64,000 nucleotides of DNA from Qiania dongpingensis (GCF_014337195.1 NZ_CP060634.1:1550001-1614000), one strand, 5' to 3'; positions 9,644 through 19,918 are shown, counted from the first letter of the stretch. Program-made: numbers and translations. Notes: a model not told the origin generated them from the letters alone.

Positions 9644-11116
9644 ATGAGCGATCGAAACCTGACGCTGATGACAGACCTATATGAACTGACTATGATGCAG
9701 GGGTATTTCAAGGAGAAGACCAACCAGACGGCAGTCTTTGACGTCTTTTACCGGACCAATCCCTGCGGCAACGGCTACGCCGTCATGGCCGGTCTGGAAC
9801 AGGTTATCGACTATATCAAAAACCTGCACTTTGGAGAGAAGGAAATCGACTATCTGAGAAGCACCGGATTGTTTGAGGAAGACTTCCTCGGCTATCTGAG
9901 GGATTTTCGGTTCACCGGAGATATTTTCGCCATTCCGGAAGGCACTGTGATCTTCCCCAGGGAACCCCTTGTAAAGGTGGTCGCCCCTATCATGGAGGCA
10001 CAGCTGGTCGAAACTTCTATATTAAATATCATCAACCACCAATGCCTGATCGCGACTAAGACAGCCAGAGTGGTTCATGCCGCCAGAGGAGACGGCATCA
10101 TGGAATTCGGCCTCCGCCGCGCCCAGGGTCCCGATGCCGGTATATACGGCGCCCGCGCCGCCATGATCGGCGGATGTATCGGCACCTCCAACGTCTTAGC
10201 CGGTCAGATGTTTGACGTTCCGGTCAAGGGCACTCACGCCCACAGCTGGATCATGAGCTTTCCCGATGAACTGACCGCATTCCGCACCTATGCAAAACTG
10301 TATCCCACCGCCTGTATCCTTCTGGTGGATACTTATGATACTCTCCGCTCCGGCGTCCCCAATGCCATTACCGTGTTCAATGAAATGAAAGCGGCCGGGA
10401 TCCCCTTAAATGGTTACGGAATCCGCCTGGACAGCGGCGATCTGGCGTATCTGTCCAAAAAAGCAAAAGAAATGCTGGACGAGGCCGGGTTCAGCGACGC
10501 TGTCATTTCCGCTTCCAGCGACCTGGACGAGGATCTGATCAACAGCCTGAAGACGCAGGGCGCCGCCATCAATTCCTGGGGCGTCGGCACAAATATGATC
10601 ACCAGCAGCGGCTGCCCCGCCTTCGGAGGCGTGTACAAGCTGGTAGCATTAAAGGATAAGGACAGCGGAGAATTTATCCCAAAGATCAAGCTGTCTGAAA
10701 ACACCGAAAAGGTGACCAACCCGGGCAATAAGACCGTATACCGAATCTACGGCGCGGATACCGGCAAGATGATCGCGGACCTGATCGCTCTGGTGGACGA
10801 GTCCTACTCCTCCGACCAGCCGCTTCTTTTATTCGATCCCATCGATACTTGGAAAAAGACGCATCTGGCCCCGGGTACTTATACCATCCGTGAACTGCCC
10901 GCCCAAATCTTCAAGCAGGGCAAATGTGTTTATGAATCTCCTTCTGTCATGGATATCCGTTCCTACTGCATGCAGGAGCTGGGCACCCTGTGGGATGAAG
11001 CCAAGCGTCTGATCAACCCCCATCGGGCACATATCGATCTTTCCGCCAAGCTACATGCCATGAAAAACAGCCTTCTGGAATCCGTGGACAATATGACTCA
11101 CCATCAGGGCAGATAA
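9644..11116 (+). CDS. pncB: Nicotinate phosphoribosyltransferase
   Basis: The enzyme makes nicotinate mononucleotide from nicotinate and PRPP with ATP, the entry step of niacin salvage to NAD. The 490-aa protein starts MSDRNLTLMTDLYELTMMQGY, the standard family opening, and contains EFGLRRAQGPDAG, GTHAHSW and RLDSGDLAYLSK, which form the nicotinate and phosphoribosyl site. The open frame extends upstream, but AAAGGAG before the ATG at 9644 fixes the start. The niacin-responsive repressor gene lies about 6 kb downstream, and the two promoters share an 11-bp sequence, so niacin repression is likely. Confidence 0.95.
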   Translation: MSDRNLTLMTDLYELTMMQGYFKEKTNQTAVFDVFYRTNPCGNGYAVMAGLEQVIDYIKNLHFGEKEIDYLRSTGLFEEDFLGYLRDFRFTGDIFAIPEGTVIFPREPLVKVVAPIMEAQLVETSILNIINHQCLIATKTARVVHAARGDGIMEFGLRRAQGPDAGIYGARAAMIGGCIGTSNVLAGQMFDVPVKGTHAHSWIMSFPDELTAFRTYAKLYPTACILLVDTYDTLRSGVPNAITVFNEMKAAGIPLNGYGIRLDSGDLAYLSKKAKEMLDEAGFSDAVISASSDLDEDLINSLKTQGAAINSWGVGTNMITSSGCPAFGGVYKLVALKDKDSGEFIPKIKLSENTEKVTNPGNKTVYRIYGADTGKMIADLIALVDESYSSDQPLLLFDPIDTWKKTHLAPGTYTIRELPAQIFKQGKCVYESPSVMDIRSYCMQELGTLWDEAKRLINPHRAHIDLSAKLHAMKNSLLESVDNMTHHQGR

Positions 11117-11137
11117 CGGACACATAAGGAGACATCT

Positions 11138-11866
11138 ATGATACGTATAGTTTTGATCGGTATTTTCCTGTTTTTTTTCCTGGTCCTGTTCAGTCCCGCC
11201 CTCGTAGTGGAATGGATCATCGGGAAATTTGACCCGAAGAAAAAGTCCAAGAGCTCGCTTTGGCTGGTGCAGCGCGCGTTTGGCGCCATTCTCTGGCTGG
11301 CCGGCACCAGGATTGAAGTCATCGGCAGGGAAAACATTCCCGACGACAGGCCGGTGCTGTATGTCGGCAACCACAGAAGCTTCTTTGATATCGTCATCGG
11401 CTACCGACTGATCAAGGGAGAAGCAGGCTTTGTCGCAAAAAAAGAAATGGAAAAAATCTGGTTTCTTTCCAACTGGATGAAAAATCTTCACTGCCTGTTC
11501 TTAGACCGGGATAACATCAAAGAAGGTCTGAAGACCATTCTCACCGGCATCGACTATGTGAAAAAAGGAATCAGCATCTGGATCTTTCCGGAGGGCACCC
11601 GGAACAAGGGAAAGGGCGTGCTGGAATTCAAAGAAGGCAGCATGAAAATCGCTGAAAAGGCCGGATGCCCGATCATACCGGTCGCCATGACCGGTACGGC
11701 AGAAATCTTTGAAAATCATTTCCCCTGGGTAAAAAAGTCTCATGTGACCGTCACCTTCGGTGAGCCCATAGAAATCAAAAATCTTGAAAAAGAACAGAAG
11801 AAATTCCTGGGAGCCTATACCAGACAGATAATCCTGAGCATGCTCCCGGACGATTATAAAGAATAG
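11138..11866 (+). CDS. plsC: 1-acyl-sn-glycerol-3-phosphate acyltransferase
   Basis: PlsC acylates lysophosphatidic acid to phosphatidic acid at the inner face of the membrane. The 242-aa protein has an N-terminal hydrophobic anchor (about residues 2-26), the catalytic NHRSFFD box at 78-84 and the glycerol-phosphate-binding FPEGTR at 150-155. The length is typical. It starts 21 nt after pncB with AAGGAG upstream, so the two are probably cotranscribed, and a hairpin terminator follows. Other members of the same superfamily use other acyl acceptors, so the exact acceptor is inferred. Confidence 0.9.
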   Translation: MIRIVLIGIFLFFFLVLFSPALVVEWIIGKFDPKKKSKSSLWLVQRAFGAILWLAGTRIEVIGRENIPDDRPVLYVGNHRSFFDIVIGYRLIKGEAGFVAKKEMEKIWFLSNWMKNLHCLFLDRDNIKEGLKTILTGIDYVKKGISIWIFPEGTRNKGKGVLEFKEGSMKIAEKAGCPIIPVAMTGTAEIFENHFPWVKKSHVTVTFGEPIEIKNLEKEQKKFLGAYTRQIILSMLPDDYKE

Positions 11867-11872
11867 TGAGAC

Positions 11873-11913
11873 AAGGACCGTTCGGACATTTCATGTCCCC
11901 GGTTCTTGTTTTT
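11873..11913 (+). terminator. Rho-independent terminator after plsC
   Basis: An outer stem AAGGACCG / CGGTTCTT encloses an inner stem GGACAT / ATGTCC and is followed by GTTTTTC. It closes the pncB-plsC unit. Confidence 0.8.
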
Positions 11914-11943
11914 CTATAAAATATAAAAAGGAGGCGGCACGAC

Positions 11944-12747
11944 ATGATTCATGATGATAAGATCGACGGCGGTAAAGGCTTTGACTGGGGGAAGGCTTCT
12001 GAGGACTATGCCAGGTTCCGGGACATCTATCCGCCAGAATTTTACCAGAAGCTATTGGACGCCGGCATATGTATGAAAGGGCAGAAGGTCCTGGATCTCG
12101 GAACCGGAACCGGCGTCCTTCCCCGTAACTTGTATGGCTGCGGCGCGCTTTTCACCGGCGCCGATATTTCAGAGGAACAGATCGGTCAGGCCAGGCAGCT
12201 CTGTGCGGAAGCTGACATGGATATTCCCTTCCTATGCTGCCCTGCCGAAGAGCTTCCGTTTCCCGACGACAGTTTCGACGCTGTAACTGCCTGTCAGTGT
12301 TTCTTCTATTTTAACCATGAGACCCTGGCTCCGAAGCTTTATCACATGATAAAACCCGGCGGCCTTATGGCGGTGATGTATCTGGCATGGCTTCCCGGAG
12401 AAGATGCAATCGCCGGCGCCAGCGAGAAGCTGGTGCTGCGCTATAACCCCTCCTGGTCCGGCTGCGGAGAATACCGTCATCCCATTGAGATTCCAGACGT
12501 CTACTCTGCCTATTTCCAACTGGAATCCAGCGAGGTTTTTGACCTGCGTATTCCTTTTACGAAAGAGAGCTGGAACGGAAGAATGAAAGCCTGCCGTGGG
12601 ATCGGCGCTTCTCTCAGCCCGGAAAAAACGGCTGACTTTGAAAAGGAACACCTGGCCCTCCTCAATAAAATAGCGCCAGAGAACTTTTCTGTCCTGCATT
12701 ATGCGGCTGCAGCGGTCCTGAAATCCAAAAAAACATCTTCTTTTTAA
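11944..12747 (+). CDS. Class I SAM-dependent methyltransferase
   Basis: A 267-aa cytoplasmic protein with a UbiE/type-11 methyltransferase fold. The SAM-binding LDLGTGTG lies at residues 50-57, the acidic GADIS at the end of the second strand, and PFPDDSFDAVTA is the usual post-II motif. The substrate cannot be deduced. GGAGGCGGCACGAC precedes the ATG. It follows the plsC terminator and sits 59 nt before the Rieske oxidoreductase, so it may be part of that operon, or may be separate. Confidence 0.85.
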   Translation: MIHDDKIDGGKGFDWGKASEDYARFRDIYPPEFYQKLLDAGICMKGQKVLDLGTGTGVLPRNLYGCGALFTGADISEEQIGQARQLCAEADMDIPFLCCPAEELPFPDDSFDAVTACQCFFYFNHETLAPKLYHMIKPGGLMAVMYLAWLPGEDAIAGASEKLVLRYNPSWSGCGEYRHPIEIPDVYSAYFQLESSEVFDLRIPFTKESWNGRMKACRGIGASLSPEKTADFEKEHLALLNKIAPENFSVLHYAAAAVLKSKKTSSF

Positions 12748-12806
12748 TATGCATTTTATGTTTACTTCTCCAATGTTTGGAGCACCCTAATACCGGGGTG
12801 ATTACT

Positions 12807-14246
12807 ATGGACTCAATCTGGACAAAAACAAAAGAGCTTCCGAAACGCCAAACGCTTACGGAGGATTTAAAAACAGACGCGGCCGTTATAGGCGGCGGCA
12901 TGGCTGGTATCCTGACCGCCTATCTTTTAGAGGAGTCCGGAATCCGGACTGTAGTTCTGGAGGCCTCCAGAATCGGAAGCGGCCAGACCAAAAATACAAC
13001 GGCAAAGATCACGTCTCAGCACGGACTGATCTATGATAAGCTTCTCACTTCCTTTGGAGATGAAAAGGCATCTCAATACGCCCAGGCCAATGAAAAAGCC
13101 ATCCGTGAATACAGGCGGATCATTTCATACAAAAATATATCCTGTCATTTCAAGGATACTTCTGCTTATCTATATTCTTTAAAAGAAGCGGAGCCACTTA
13201 AAAAGGAAGCCGAGGCCGCCAAACAAGCCGGAATAGACGCCTGCTTTACAACTGAAACGGAGCTGCCCTTTAAAGTAGAAGGAGCCGTGTGTTTTAAAAA
13301 TCAGGCGAAGTTTCATCCACTGGAATTCCTGGGGGCGGCTGCCGAGGAGCTGACTGTCTTTGAAAACAGCCGGGTGTTTGACGTGGACAAGCACCAGGTT
13401 CGGACGGCAAATGGTTCTGTCACTGCAGAAAATATCATATTTGCGACTCATTACCCATTCTTAAACGTACCAGGGTATTATTTCATGCGAATGCATCAGG
13501 AACGAAGCTATGTCCTGGCGCTGGAAGGCGCTTCGCTTCCCGAGGGGATGTATTTGGGAATAGATAAAAACGGGCTCTCTTTTAGAAGTGAAGAGGAGCT
13601 CCTTTTGTTCGGCGGAGCGGGACACCGTACCGGGGAGAACCGGAAGGGGAAACAGTACGATCTGCTCCGCAAACAGGCCAGAACGTTCTGGCCGGAATGC
13701 AGGGAAAAGGCCCATTGGTCCGCTCAGGACTGCATGACTCTGGACGGGCTTCCCTATATCGGCACCTTTTCATCCGAAACGCCGAACTGGTATGCAGCCA
13801 CCGGTTTCGGCAAATGGGGCATGACCTTCTCCATGGTTTCCGCGATGATCATACGGGATAAAATCCTCGGCCGCCGGAATCCTGCTTCCGATCTTTTCTC
13901 TCCGCAGAGGTTTACTCCCTCCGCGTCGGCGCGGACCTTTCTGGACGACGGCCTTCATGCAGTCCGGGATCTGTCCCGTCAGCTTTTTTCGCCTCCCAGA
14001 GATAAAACAGACGCTCTGCCTAAAGGGCATGGCGGGATCGTGGAATATGACGGGAAAAAAGCCGGCGTATACAAAGATGAAAACGGAGAACTTCATGTGG
14101 TGTCTCCCAAGTGTCCTCATCTTGGCTGTCAGCTGGAATGGAATCCCGATGAAAAAAGCTGGGACTGCCCCTGCCATGGCTCCCGTTTCGACTATGAAGG
14201 GCATTTGATCGACAATCCCGCCCAGGAAGGACTGAAGCATGTTTAA
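12807..14246 (+). CDS. FAD-dependent oxidoreductase with C-terminal Rieske domain
   Basis: A 479-aa two-domain protein. Residues 25 to about 370 form a DadA/glycine-oxidase-type FAD domain with IGGGMAG at 28-34 and a C-terminal FAD-contact segment YAATGFGKWGMTFS. The last 90 residues are a Rieske [2Fe-2S] domain with ligands in CPH (436-438) and CPCH (454-457); C441 and C456 could form the disulfide of high-potential Rieske proteins. Bacillus YhfW has the same architecture, but no substrate is known. An upstream TTG is in frame; the ATG at 12807 has GGGGTG at good spacing. Its stop overlaps the next gene by 8 nt, indicating translational coupling. Confidence 0.9.
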   Translation: MDSIWTKTKELPKRQTLTEDLKTDAAVIGGGMAGILTAYLLEESGIRTVVLEASRIGSGQTKNTTAKITSQHGLIYDKLLTSFGDEKASQYAQANEKAIREYRRIISYKNISCHFKDTSAYLYSLKEAEPLKKEAEAAKQAGIDACFTTETELPFKVEGAVCFKNQAKFHPLEFLGAAAEELTVFENSRVFDVDKHQVRTANGSVTAENIIFATHYPFLNVPGYYFMRMHQERSYVLALEGASLPEGMYLGIDKNGLSFRSEEELLLFGGAGHRTGENRKGKQYDLLRKQARTFWPECREKAHWSAQDCMTLDGLPYIGTFSSETPNWYAATGFGKWGMTFSMVSAMIIRDKILGRRNPASDLFSPQRFTPSASARTFLDDGLHAVRDLSRQLFSPPRDKTDALPKGHGGIVEYDGKKAGVYKDENGELHVVSPKCPHLGCQLEWNPDEKSWDCPCHGSRFDYEGHLIDNPAQEGLKHV

Positions 14247-15150
14247 ATTTCACGGTGAAAAGAAAAAAAGGTCCTACTTTGAGGGCTGGTACTTTAAACA
14301 GCAAGGAAAAAACGGCACCCTCGCCATGATCCCCGCTTACCATGCGGACAAAAAAGGAAAACGTTTTGCTACTCTTCAGGCGGTCACAGATAAAGAGACC
14401 GAGCTCATCGAATATCCAGCCGAAGAATTCCGGGTATTTGAGAACCCTTTTTCCCTATACCTGGGAAACAGCCGCTTTTCCGAATCCGGATGTTCTCTGG
14501 ATTTTCGCGGAAAACATCTGGAAATCAAAGGAGAGCTGCATTATGGACCTCTTGCTCCCCCGGATTATGATGTAATGGGCCCCTTCAACGCAGTACCTTT
14601 TCTTCCCTGCCGTCACAGCGTATTCAGTCTGTCCCACCGGGTAGACGGCTGTCTCCATGTAAACGGAACGCCGTTTGTATTCCAGAACAGTTTCGGATAC
14701 ATGGAAGGCGATCGGGGACGCTCGTTTCCAAATCAATATCTGTGGACACAATGCTCGGGAAGAAATTTCAGCATCATGCTGTCAGTGGCCGAAATCCCCA
14801 TTCTCACAAAGCAGATGCCCGGATGTATTGGAATCATATTTTATAAAGGAAAGGAATACCGGCTCGCTACGTATTTGGGAGCGCGAGTCATTTATGTGGA
14901 TCAGGATTACGCGGCCGTGGAGCAAAATGGATTTCTGCTGGAAGTCCGTTATTTGGGAAAAAGCTCATCTGGTCAGCCGCTTTACGCGCCAAAAGCCGGA
15001 AATATGGACCGTATCATAATAGAATCCCCATCTTGTCCGGTGGAATATCGGCTGTCCAAAAGCGGGGATCCTTTATTTTCTCTCGTTTCACAAAAAGCCG
15101 GATTTGAAAGCACATGGGACGGCGCCTGTGAAGAAAAGGAGGCGGAATGA
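14239..15150 (+). CDS. Tocopherol-cyclase-like protein
   Basis: This 303-aa protein matches the tocopherol cyclase-like family by its opening [10 protein letters not shown], the central [18 protein letters not shown] and the Trp/Tyr-rich second half ([21 protein letters not shown]). In plants the family closes the chromanol ring of vitamin E; in anaerobic Firmicutes the substrate is unknown, and tocopherol synthesis is not expected. No signal peptide is seen. It overlaps the Rieske oxidoreductase gene (8 nt) and the next gene (4 nt, ATGA), so the three proteins are made together. A shared role in modifying a hydrophobic or quinone-like compound is only a guess. Confidence 0.8.
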   Translation: MFKFHGEKKKRSYFEGWYFKQQGKNGTLAMIPAYHADKKGKRFATLQAVTDKETELIEYPAEEFRVFENPFSLYLGNSRFSESGCSLDFRGKHLEIKGELHYGPLAPPDYDVMGPFNAVPFLPCRHSVFSLSHRVDGCLHVNGTPFVFQNSFGYMEGDRGRSFPNQYLWTQCSGRNFSIMLSVAEIPILTKQMPGCIGIIFYKGKEYRLATYLGARVIYVDQDYAAVEQNGFLLEVRYLGKSSSGQPLYAPKAGNMDRIIIESPSCPVEYRLSKSGDPLFSLVSQKAGFESTWDGACEEKEAE

Positions 15151-17186
15151 ACCACCTGAAAACAGAAAACTCACCTTATCTGCTGCAGCATGCCGAAAAT
15201 CCCGTGGATTGGTATCCCTGGGGAAAAGAAGCATTTCAAAAAGCCTCCGAAGAAAAAAAGCCCATCTTCCTCAGCATTGGATATTCCACCTGCCATTGGT
15301 GTCATGTGATGGCACATGAATCCTTTGAAGATGAAGAAGTAGCCGCAGTCCTGAACCGTTCCTTTATCTCCATAAAAGTGGACCGCGAGGAAAGACCGGA
15401 CGTGGACGCCGTTTATATGGAATTCTGCCAGGCCCTGACCGGCTCCGGCGGCTGGCCGCTCACCGTTATAATGTCGCCGGACCAGCAGCCCTTTTATGTG
15501 GATACCTATCTGCCAAAGAATTCTCATTATGGAAAAATGGGGCTCTTAGCACTTTTAGAAGCTGTGGAAAACAGATGGAAAAATGACAGATCCCGCCTTC
15601 TGGATGCCGGAGACCAGATCACCAGATATTTAAAAGATAACTCCGAAAGCAAATTCGGGGAGGCCTCGCCTGCTGCCAGTCACTCAGAAAGGCTTACCGC
15701 CCAGGCCGCGGCGGAGCTTCATACAGCCTATGATTCAAAATGGGGCGGATTTGGGAACGCGCCCAAGTTTCCCATCCCCCACAATCTTTTGTTTCTGATG
15801 CGTTATTCCAAACGGGTGAAAAATGACTGGTTTATGGAAATGGCAGAGAACACGCTCGTCAAAATGGTTCAGGGCGGACTCTTTGACCATATCGGAGGAG
15901 GCTTCTCCCGTTACTCCACAGACAGGCAGTGGCTGGTCCCCCATTTTGAAAAAATGCTGTATGACAACGCTCTTTTAGCCCTCAGCTTTTTGGAAGCTTA
16001 TTCCATCACTCAAAAAACGGAATACAAAACGGCCGCCCGCAGGACCTTCCATTATATTTTCCGCGAGCTCACCGGCAGTCAGGGGGAATTTTTCTGCGGA
16101 CAAGACGCGGACAGTGACGGAGTAGAAGGAAAATACTATGTTTTTACTCCTGAAGAAATTAAAAAGGTACTTGGGACAAAAAGCGGAGAAGACTTTTGTC
16201 ATAAGTACCATATATCGGTCTCAGGAAATTTTGAAGGAAAAAACATTCCCAATCTTACAGGAAATTCCAATTGGGAAACACAGTTCTCTCAAGACGCCGA
16301 AGAAAAAGAATCCTTGTATCAATACCGGAGGACCCGCTGCCGCCTCCATCTCGATGACAAGGTACTCACTGCCTGGAATGGCCTCATGATCCTGGCGTTG
16401 GCAAAAGGCTACTCCGTTCTAGGGGACCTCTCCTATCTGCGGGCAGCCATACAAGCAAAAAATTTTATAGAAGACAATATGACCAGCCGCTCCGGAGGTC
16501 TCTTTCTCTCCTGGAGAAATGGGACAGCCTCCGTTCCCGGGCAGCTGGGAGATTACGCGTGTTATCTATGCGGTCTGCTGAGCTTATATGAAGCGTCCTT
16601 CGAAGCAGAGCTTCTTCTGCGCGCCGAGGAATTGGCACAAATCATGCAGAAACTCTTCGAAGATACCCGGGAAGGCGGCTATTATCTGTATGGGCAGGAC
16701 AGCGAGACACTTATTCTCCGTCCCAAGGAAACTTACGACGGCGCTCTGCCCTCTGGAAATTCCATGGCTGCGATCGCTCTTCAGAAGCTGGCTCACTTAA
16801 GCGGAAAGGAGGCCTTCAGGGCTTTGGCAGAAAAACAAATGCTCTTCATGAGATCTCGGGCGAAAGAACGTCCTTCCGGACACAGTATGTTTTTGCTCGC
16901 CCAGCTGGCAGAAGAAGCGCCTGTTATGGATGTGATATGCGTCACAGCCGACACAGATACCAAACAGGCAGCAGCAGAACTCCATGATTACAGCAGCCGG
17001 CATCCGGAGCAGAGTATCCATATGCTCCTCAAAACACCTGAAAATGCAGCGAAACTGGCAGAGGCTGCCCCCTTCACTTCCGAATACCCGCTTCCGCCGT
17101 CGGGAACCTTGTACTATATCTGTCGGAATGGCGCTTGTTCGGCGCCCGTTTATTCTCTGGAAGAAACGGAAAGCAGGAATTATTAA
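15147..17186 (+). CDS. YyaL-type thioredoxin-fold protein (DUF255 / spermatogenesis-associated protein 20 family)
   Basis: A 679-aa protein with an N-terminal thioredoxin-like domain (about 1-160) holding a CxxC-type site, C49-H-W-C52 in TCHWCHVM, followed by an (alpha/alpha)6-barrel-like region of the kind seen in cellobiose epimerase and glucosidase folds. The N-terminal [18 protein letters not shown] is diagnostic. The biochemical role is not established. It begins inside the stop region of the tocopherol-cyclase-like gene (ATGA overlap) with AAGGAGG upstream, completing a three-gene coupled unit that includes a Rieske protein, which suggests redox chemistry. Confidence 0.9.
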   Translation: MNHLKTENSPYLLQHAENPVDWYPWGKEAFQKASEEKKPIFLSIGYSTCHWCHVMAHESFEDEEVAAVLNRSFISIKVDREERPDVDAVYMEFCQALTGSGGWPLTVIMSPDQQPFYVDTYLPKNSHYGKMGLLALLEAVENRWKNDRSRLLDAGDQITRYLKDNSESKFGEASPAASHSERLTAQAAAELHTAYDSKWGGFGNAPKFPIPHNLLFLMRYSKRVKNDWFMEMAENTLVKMVQGGLFDHIGGGFSRYSTDRQWLVPHFEKMLYDNALLALSFLEAYSITQKTEYKTAARRTFHYIFRELTGSQGEFFCGQDADSDGVEGKYYVFTPEEIKKVLGTKSGEDFCHKYHISVSGNFEGKNIPNLTGNSNWETQFSQDAEEKESLYQYRRTRCRLHLDDKVLTAWNGLMILALAKGYSVLGDLSYLRAAIQAKNFIEDNMTSRSGGLFLSWRNGTASVPGQLGDYACYLCGLLSLYEASFEAELLLRAEELAQIMQKLFEDTREGGYYLYGQDSETLILRPKETYDGALPSGNSMAAIALQKLAHLSGKEAFRALAEKQMLFMRSRAKERPSGHSMFLLAQLAEEAPVMDVICVTADTDTKQAAAELHDYSSRHPEQSIHMLLKTPENAAKLAEAAPFTSEYPLPPSGTLYYICRNGACSAPVYSLEETESRNY

Positions 17187-17195
17187 GGAAATATC

Positions 17196-17246
17196 TTGTA
17201 AACAGGGCGAAAAGAATTGTATAATAGGCAGTATATACAGGTGACA
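17196..17246 (+). promoter_or_regulatory. niaR promoter with candidate NiaR operator
   Basis: TTGTAA (17196-17201) and TATAAT (17220-17225) are 18 bp apart. TACAGGTGACA at 17236-17246, at the expected transcription start, is the exact reverse complement of TGTCACCTGTA at the pncB promoter. This fits autorepression; binding is inferred. Confidence 0.6.
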
Positions 17247-17284
17247 AGGCAGTATGCTGAAAAAGGGTAGAAAGGAATAATAGG

Positions 17285-17791
17285 ATGGATGGAAAACAGC
17301 GAAGACAGGAAATTCTGAAATGGATGAAAAATAGTAACGGGCCCGTTTCCGGAGAAAAGCTGGCGAAAGCCCTCGGCGTCAGCAGACAGGTAATCGTCCA
17401 GGACATCGCCCTCCTCCGGGCAGCTGATTACGATATCCTGGCCACAAACCGCGGATATCTCTGCACCAGTCTCACAGAATGCAGCAGAGTCTTCCATGTA
17501 AACCATAAAAACGAGGATATCCTGGAAGAGCTGAACATCATCGTGGATTTCGGCGCAACCATCGTAGATGTATTTGTGGAGCACGAGCCCTACGGAGAGC
17601 TCCGTGCTCCACTGGATATACATACCAGGAGAGAGGCCCTGGAATTTGTAGGCAATATAAACAGCGGTAATTCAAGTCCCCTGATGACCATTACCTGCGG
17701 CGACCACTACCACACGGTCAAAGCAGATTCTGAATTAACCTTAAATGAGATAGAAGCGGAGTTACATAAGCATGGATTTCTGAAAACATGA
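17285..17791 (+). CDS. niaR: Niacin-responsive transcription repressor NiaR (YrxA-type)
   Basis: A 168-aa DNA-binding repressor that in Bacillus and Clostridia shuts off NAD synthesis and niacin salvage genes when nicotinate is abundant. Residues 5-60 form an HTH_11 winged helix (KLAKALGVSRQVIVQDIALLR). Residues 70-165 form the 3H domain, rich in metal-ligand histidines (H71, H74, H100, H113, H141, H143). The start has AAAGGA just upstream. The shared 11-mer at its own promoter and at pncB supports both autoregulation and control of niacin salvage. Confidence 0.9.
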   Translation: MDGKQRRQEILKWMKNSNGPVSGEKLAKALGVSRQVIVQDIALLRAADYDILATNRGYLCTSLTECSRVFHVNHKNEDILEELNIIVDFGATIVDVFVEHEPYGELRAPLDIHTRREALEFVGNINSGNSSPLMTITCGDHYHTVKADSELTLNEIEAELHKHGFLKT

Positions 17792-17817
17792 CTCTGACCT
17801 GAACCGGCCCTTCTCTT

Positions 17818-19881
17818 TCAGACAACGTTTTCCATCTCCCTGAATATCATAGAGCTCTCCGGCGGCATATCCACCGTAAGCATTCCATCTTTCACCGGTA
17901 TGGCCAGCCGTCCGCTGTTGTAGTTATTGTAGGCGGTCTGCATGATTCTGACCATGAATGTTTCTGCAGCTGCGCCGATCTCCCAGACCGGAATCTGTAC
18001 CTGCTGTTCTTTATCACTATTGTTCAGCACGATCACCAGCCGGTTATCTCCCTCAAACCGCCCGTAGCAAATCAGGTTCCTGCCGGCCAGGAGCGGCTTT
18101 ATGGAACCCGTCTTAAGCGCCGGGTTACTCTTTCGTATCCTTGTCAGGTATTTGTGAAATTCAATCAGCTCCAGATCTTCCCGGCCCCAGGGATAGCCCC
18201 GTCGGTTATCCGGGTCGGTCCATCCGCATAACCCAGCTTCATCCCCATAATAAATCGTAGGAGCGCCAGGCCAGGTCATCTGAACCACCACGGCCATTCG
18301 GAGGACGCCTTTTTTTATGCCCGCTTCCGCCGCCTCCGGCCCCAGTGTCCCTGTACGGCCTGCCGTTCGGTTGGTCCTCGTCAGAAAACGAGAGTGGTCG
18401 TGGTTGGAAAGCTCATTCATCGCCACCTGCAGAGACTGTACGTGGAAACGGCTCATCTGGCGGAACATGATCTGAAAAAAGAGCTCTCCATCTCCATAAT
18501 ACTCATCGTGTCGCTCGTCACTATGCTTTTCCATTCCGGTCAGAAACCAGGTCAAAGGCTCCATAAACGCATCATAATTCATCACCGTATCCCACTGATC
18601 TCCGTCCAGCCAGCTACTGGGATCTCCATAATGCTCCGCCAGGATAAGCGCATCTGGCTTCGCCTCCTTGACCGCTTTCCTGAAATCTCTCCAGAACTGA
18701 TGGTTGAACACTTCACTGTGGCCCAGGTCGGCCGCCACATCCAGCCGCCAGCCGTCCACGTTGTACGGAGGTGAGACCCACTTTCGTCCAATCTCCATAA
18801 TATATTCATACAATTCCCTGGACTCTTCATAGTTAAGCTTAGGAAGTGTTTCATATCCCCACCAGCCGTCATAGTGGTTGTTATACGGCCACTGTCCGCC
18901 GGTGAACTTAAAGAACTCCCGATATGGGCTGTCATAAGAGATATAAGCTCCCTTTTGATAACCTTCCTGGTTTTCATAAATCCGTTCCCTGTCCATCCAC
19001 TTATTATAAGAGCCGCAGTGATTGAACACGCCGTCCAGGATGACCTTTATTCCCTTCTCGTGGGCCGCTTCTACAAACTCCGCAAAGAACGCATTGCTCG
19101 CTTCCAGGTTCACTTTATCCGTCACCCTGGTAATATACCGCCCTGCTTCTCTGTTCTCTCCGCCGGCGCTTACGGACTTATCCGTATCGTTTACGATCAT
19201 TCCAAAATGAGGGTCTATATAATCGTAATCCTGTATGTCATATTTATGATTTGAGGGCGACACAAACAAGGGATTAAAGTATATCGCCTCTACTCCAAGC
19301 CCCTTAATATAATCCAGCTTCTCCAGGACGCCCTGCAGATCTCCTCCATAAAAGTTATTCACATCCAAAGACTCCGGATACTGGTACCAGTTCTCCACAT
19401 GATGGACCGGCTGGTCATTCACATAAACATACTCCCCGTCCCTGGTATCATTCTTGCTGCTGCCATTCCGGAACCTGTCCACGAATATCTGATACATAAT
19501 GGCTCCCTTGGCCCAGTCGGGAGTGGAAAAGCCCGGGGCGATCCGGAACGCAAATTCCCACCCCGGCGCATCCGATACTCCGGTTTTATTATACCAGCAG
19601 GTTTCTGTATCCTTTACAACACGGAAGCAGTATGCAAAACGAGCTTCTGACAATTGTATCCGTGTTTCATAATAGTCAAATACTTCATCTCTCTCAGCAA
19701 GAATCAGTTTGATCTCATTCAGGCTCTCTGCTTCCAGCAGACAGACAGAATCTACATCCCCTGCCGCCGTCCTGAACCGTATCAGCACTTCGTCTCCGGC
19801 CTCTGGTTCCATCGGACATCGGTATCCCGCCGTTTCATCACTAAAAAGAGCCTGTTTGTTTATCCCATCAGTACGGTGCAT
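17818..19881 (-). CDS. GH13 alpha-glycosidase (cyclomaltodextrinase / neopullulanase type)
   Basis: Hydrolyses alpha-1,4 (possibly alpha-1,6) links in maltodextrins or cyclodextrins. The 687-aa protein has an N-terminal beta-sandwich domain (about 1-130), a GH13 barrel with the nucleophile Asp in DGWRLDVAADLGH, the acid/base Glu in ILAEHYGD and the third carboxylate in LSNHDHSR, and a short C-terminal beta domain. It has no signal peptide, so it is probably cytoplasmic. The open frame extends over 100 codons upstream, but AAGGAGTG before the ATG at 19879-19881 fixes the start. The nearby glgC/glgD genes suggest a glycogen-using organism. It converges with niaR. Confidence 0.9.
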   Translation of the reverse strand: MHRTDGINKQALFSDETAGYRCPMEPEAGDEVLIRFRTAAGDVDSVCLLEAESLNEIKLILAERDEVFDYYETRIQLSEARFAYCFRVVKDTETCWYNKTGVSDAPGWEFAFRIAPGFSTPDWAKGAIMYQIFVDRFRNGSSKNDTRDGEYVYVNDQPVHHVENWYQYPESLDVNNFYGGDLQGVLEKLDYIKGLGVEAIYFNPLFVSPSNHKYDIQDYDYIDPHFGMIVNDTDKSVSAGGENREAGRYITRVTDKVNLEASNAFFAEFVEAAHEKGIKVILDGVFNHCGSYNKWMDRERIYENQEGYQKGAYISYDSPYREFFKFTGGQWPYNNHYDGWWGYETLPKLNYEESRELYEYIMEIGRKWVSPPYNVDGWRLDVAADLGHSEVFNHQFWRDFRKAVKEAKPDALILAEHYGDPSSWLDGDQWDTVMNYDAFMEPLTWFLTGMEKHSDERHDEYYGDGELFFQIMFRQMSRFHVQSLQVAMNELSNHDHSRFLTRTNRTAGRTGTLGPEAAEAGIKKGVLRMAVVVQMTWPGAPTIYYGDEAGLCGWTDPDNRRGYPWGREDLELIEFHKYLTRIRKSNPALKTGSIKPLLAGRNLICYGRFEGDNRLVIVLNNSDKEQQVQIPVWEIGAAAETFMVRIMQTAYNNYNSGRLAIPVKDGMLTVDMPPESSMIFREMENVV

Positions 19882-19918
19882 ACAAACACTCCTTATCTCC
19901 CTGATTTCAAATGCAAAC

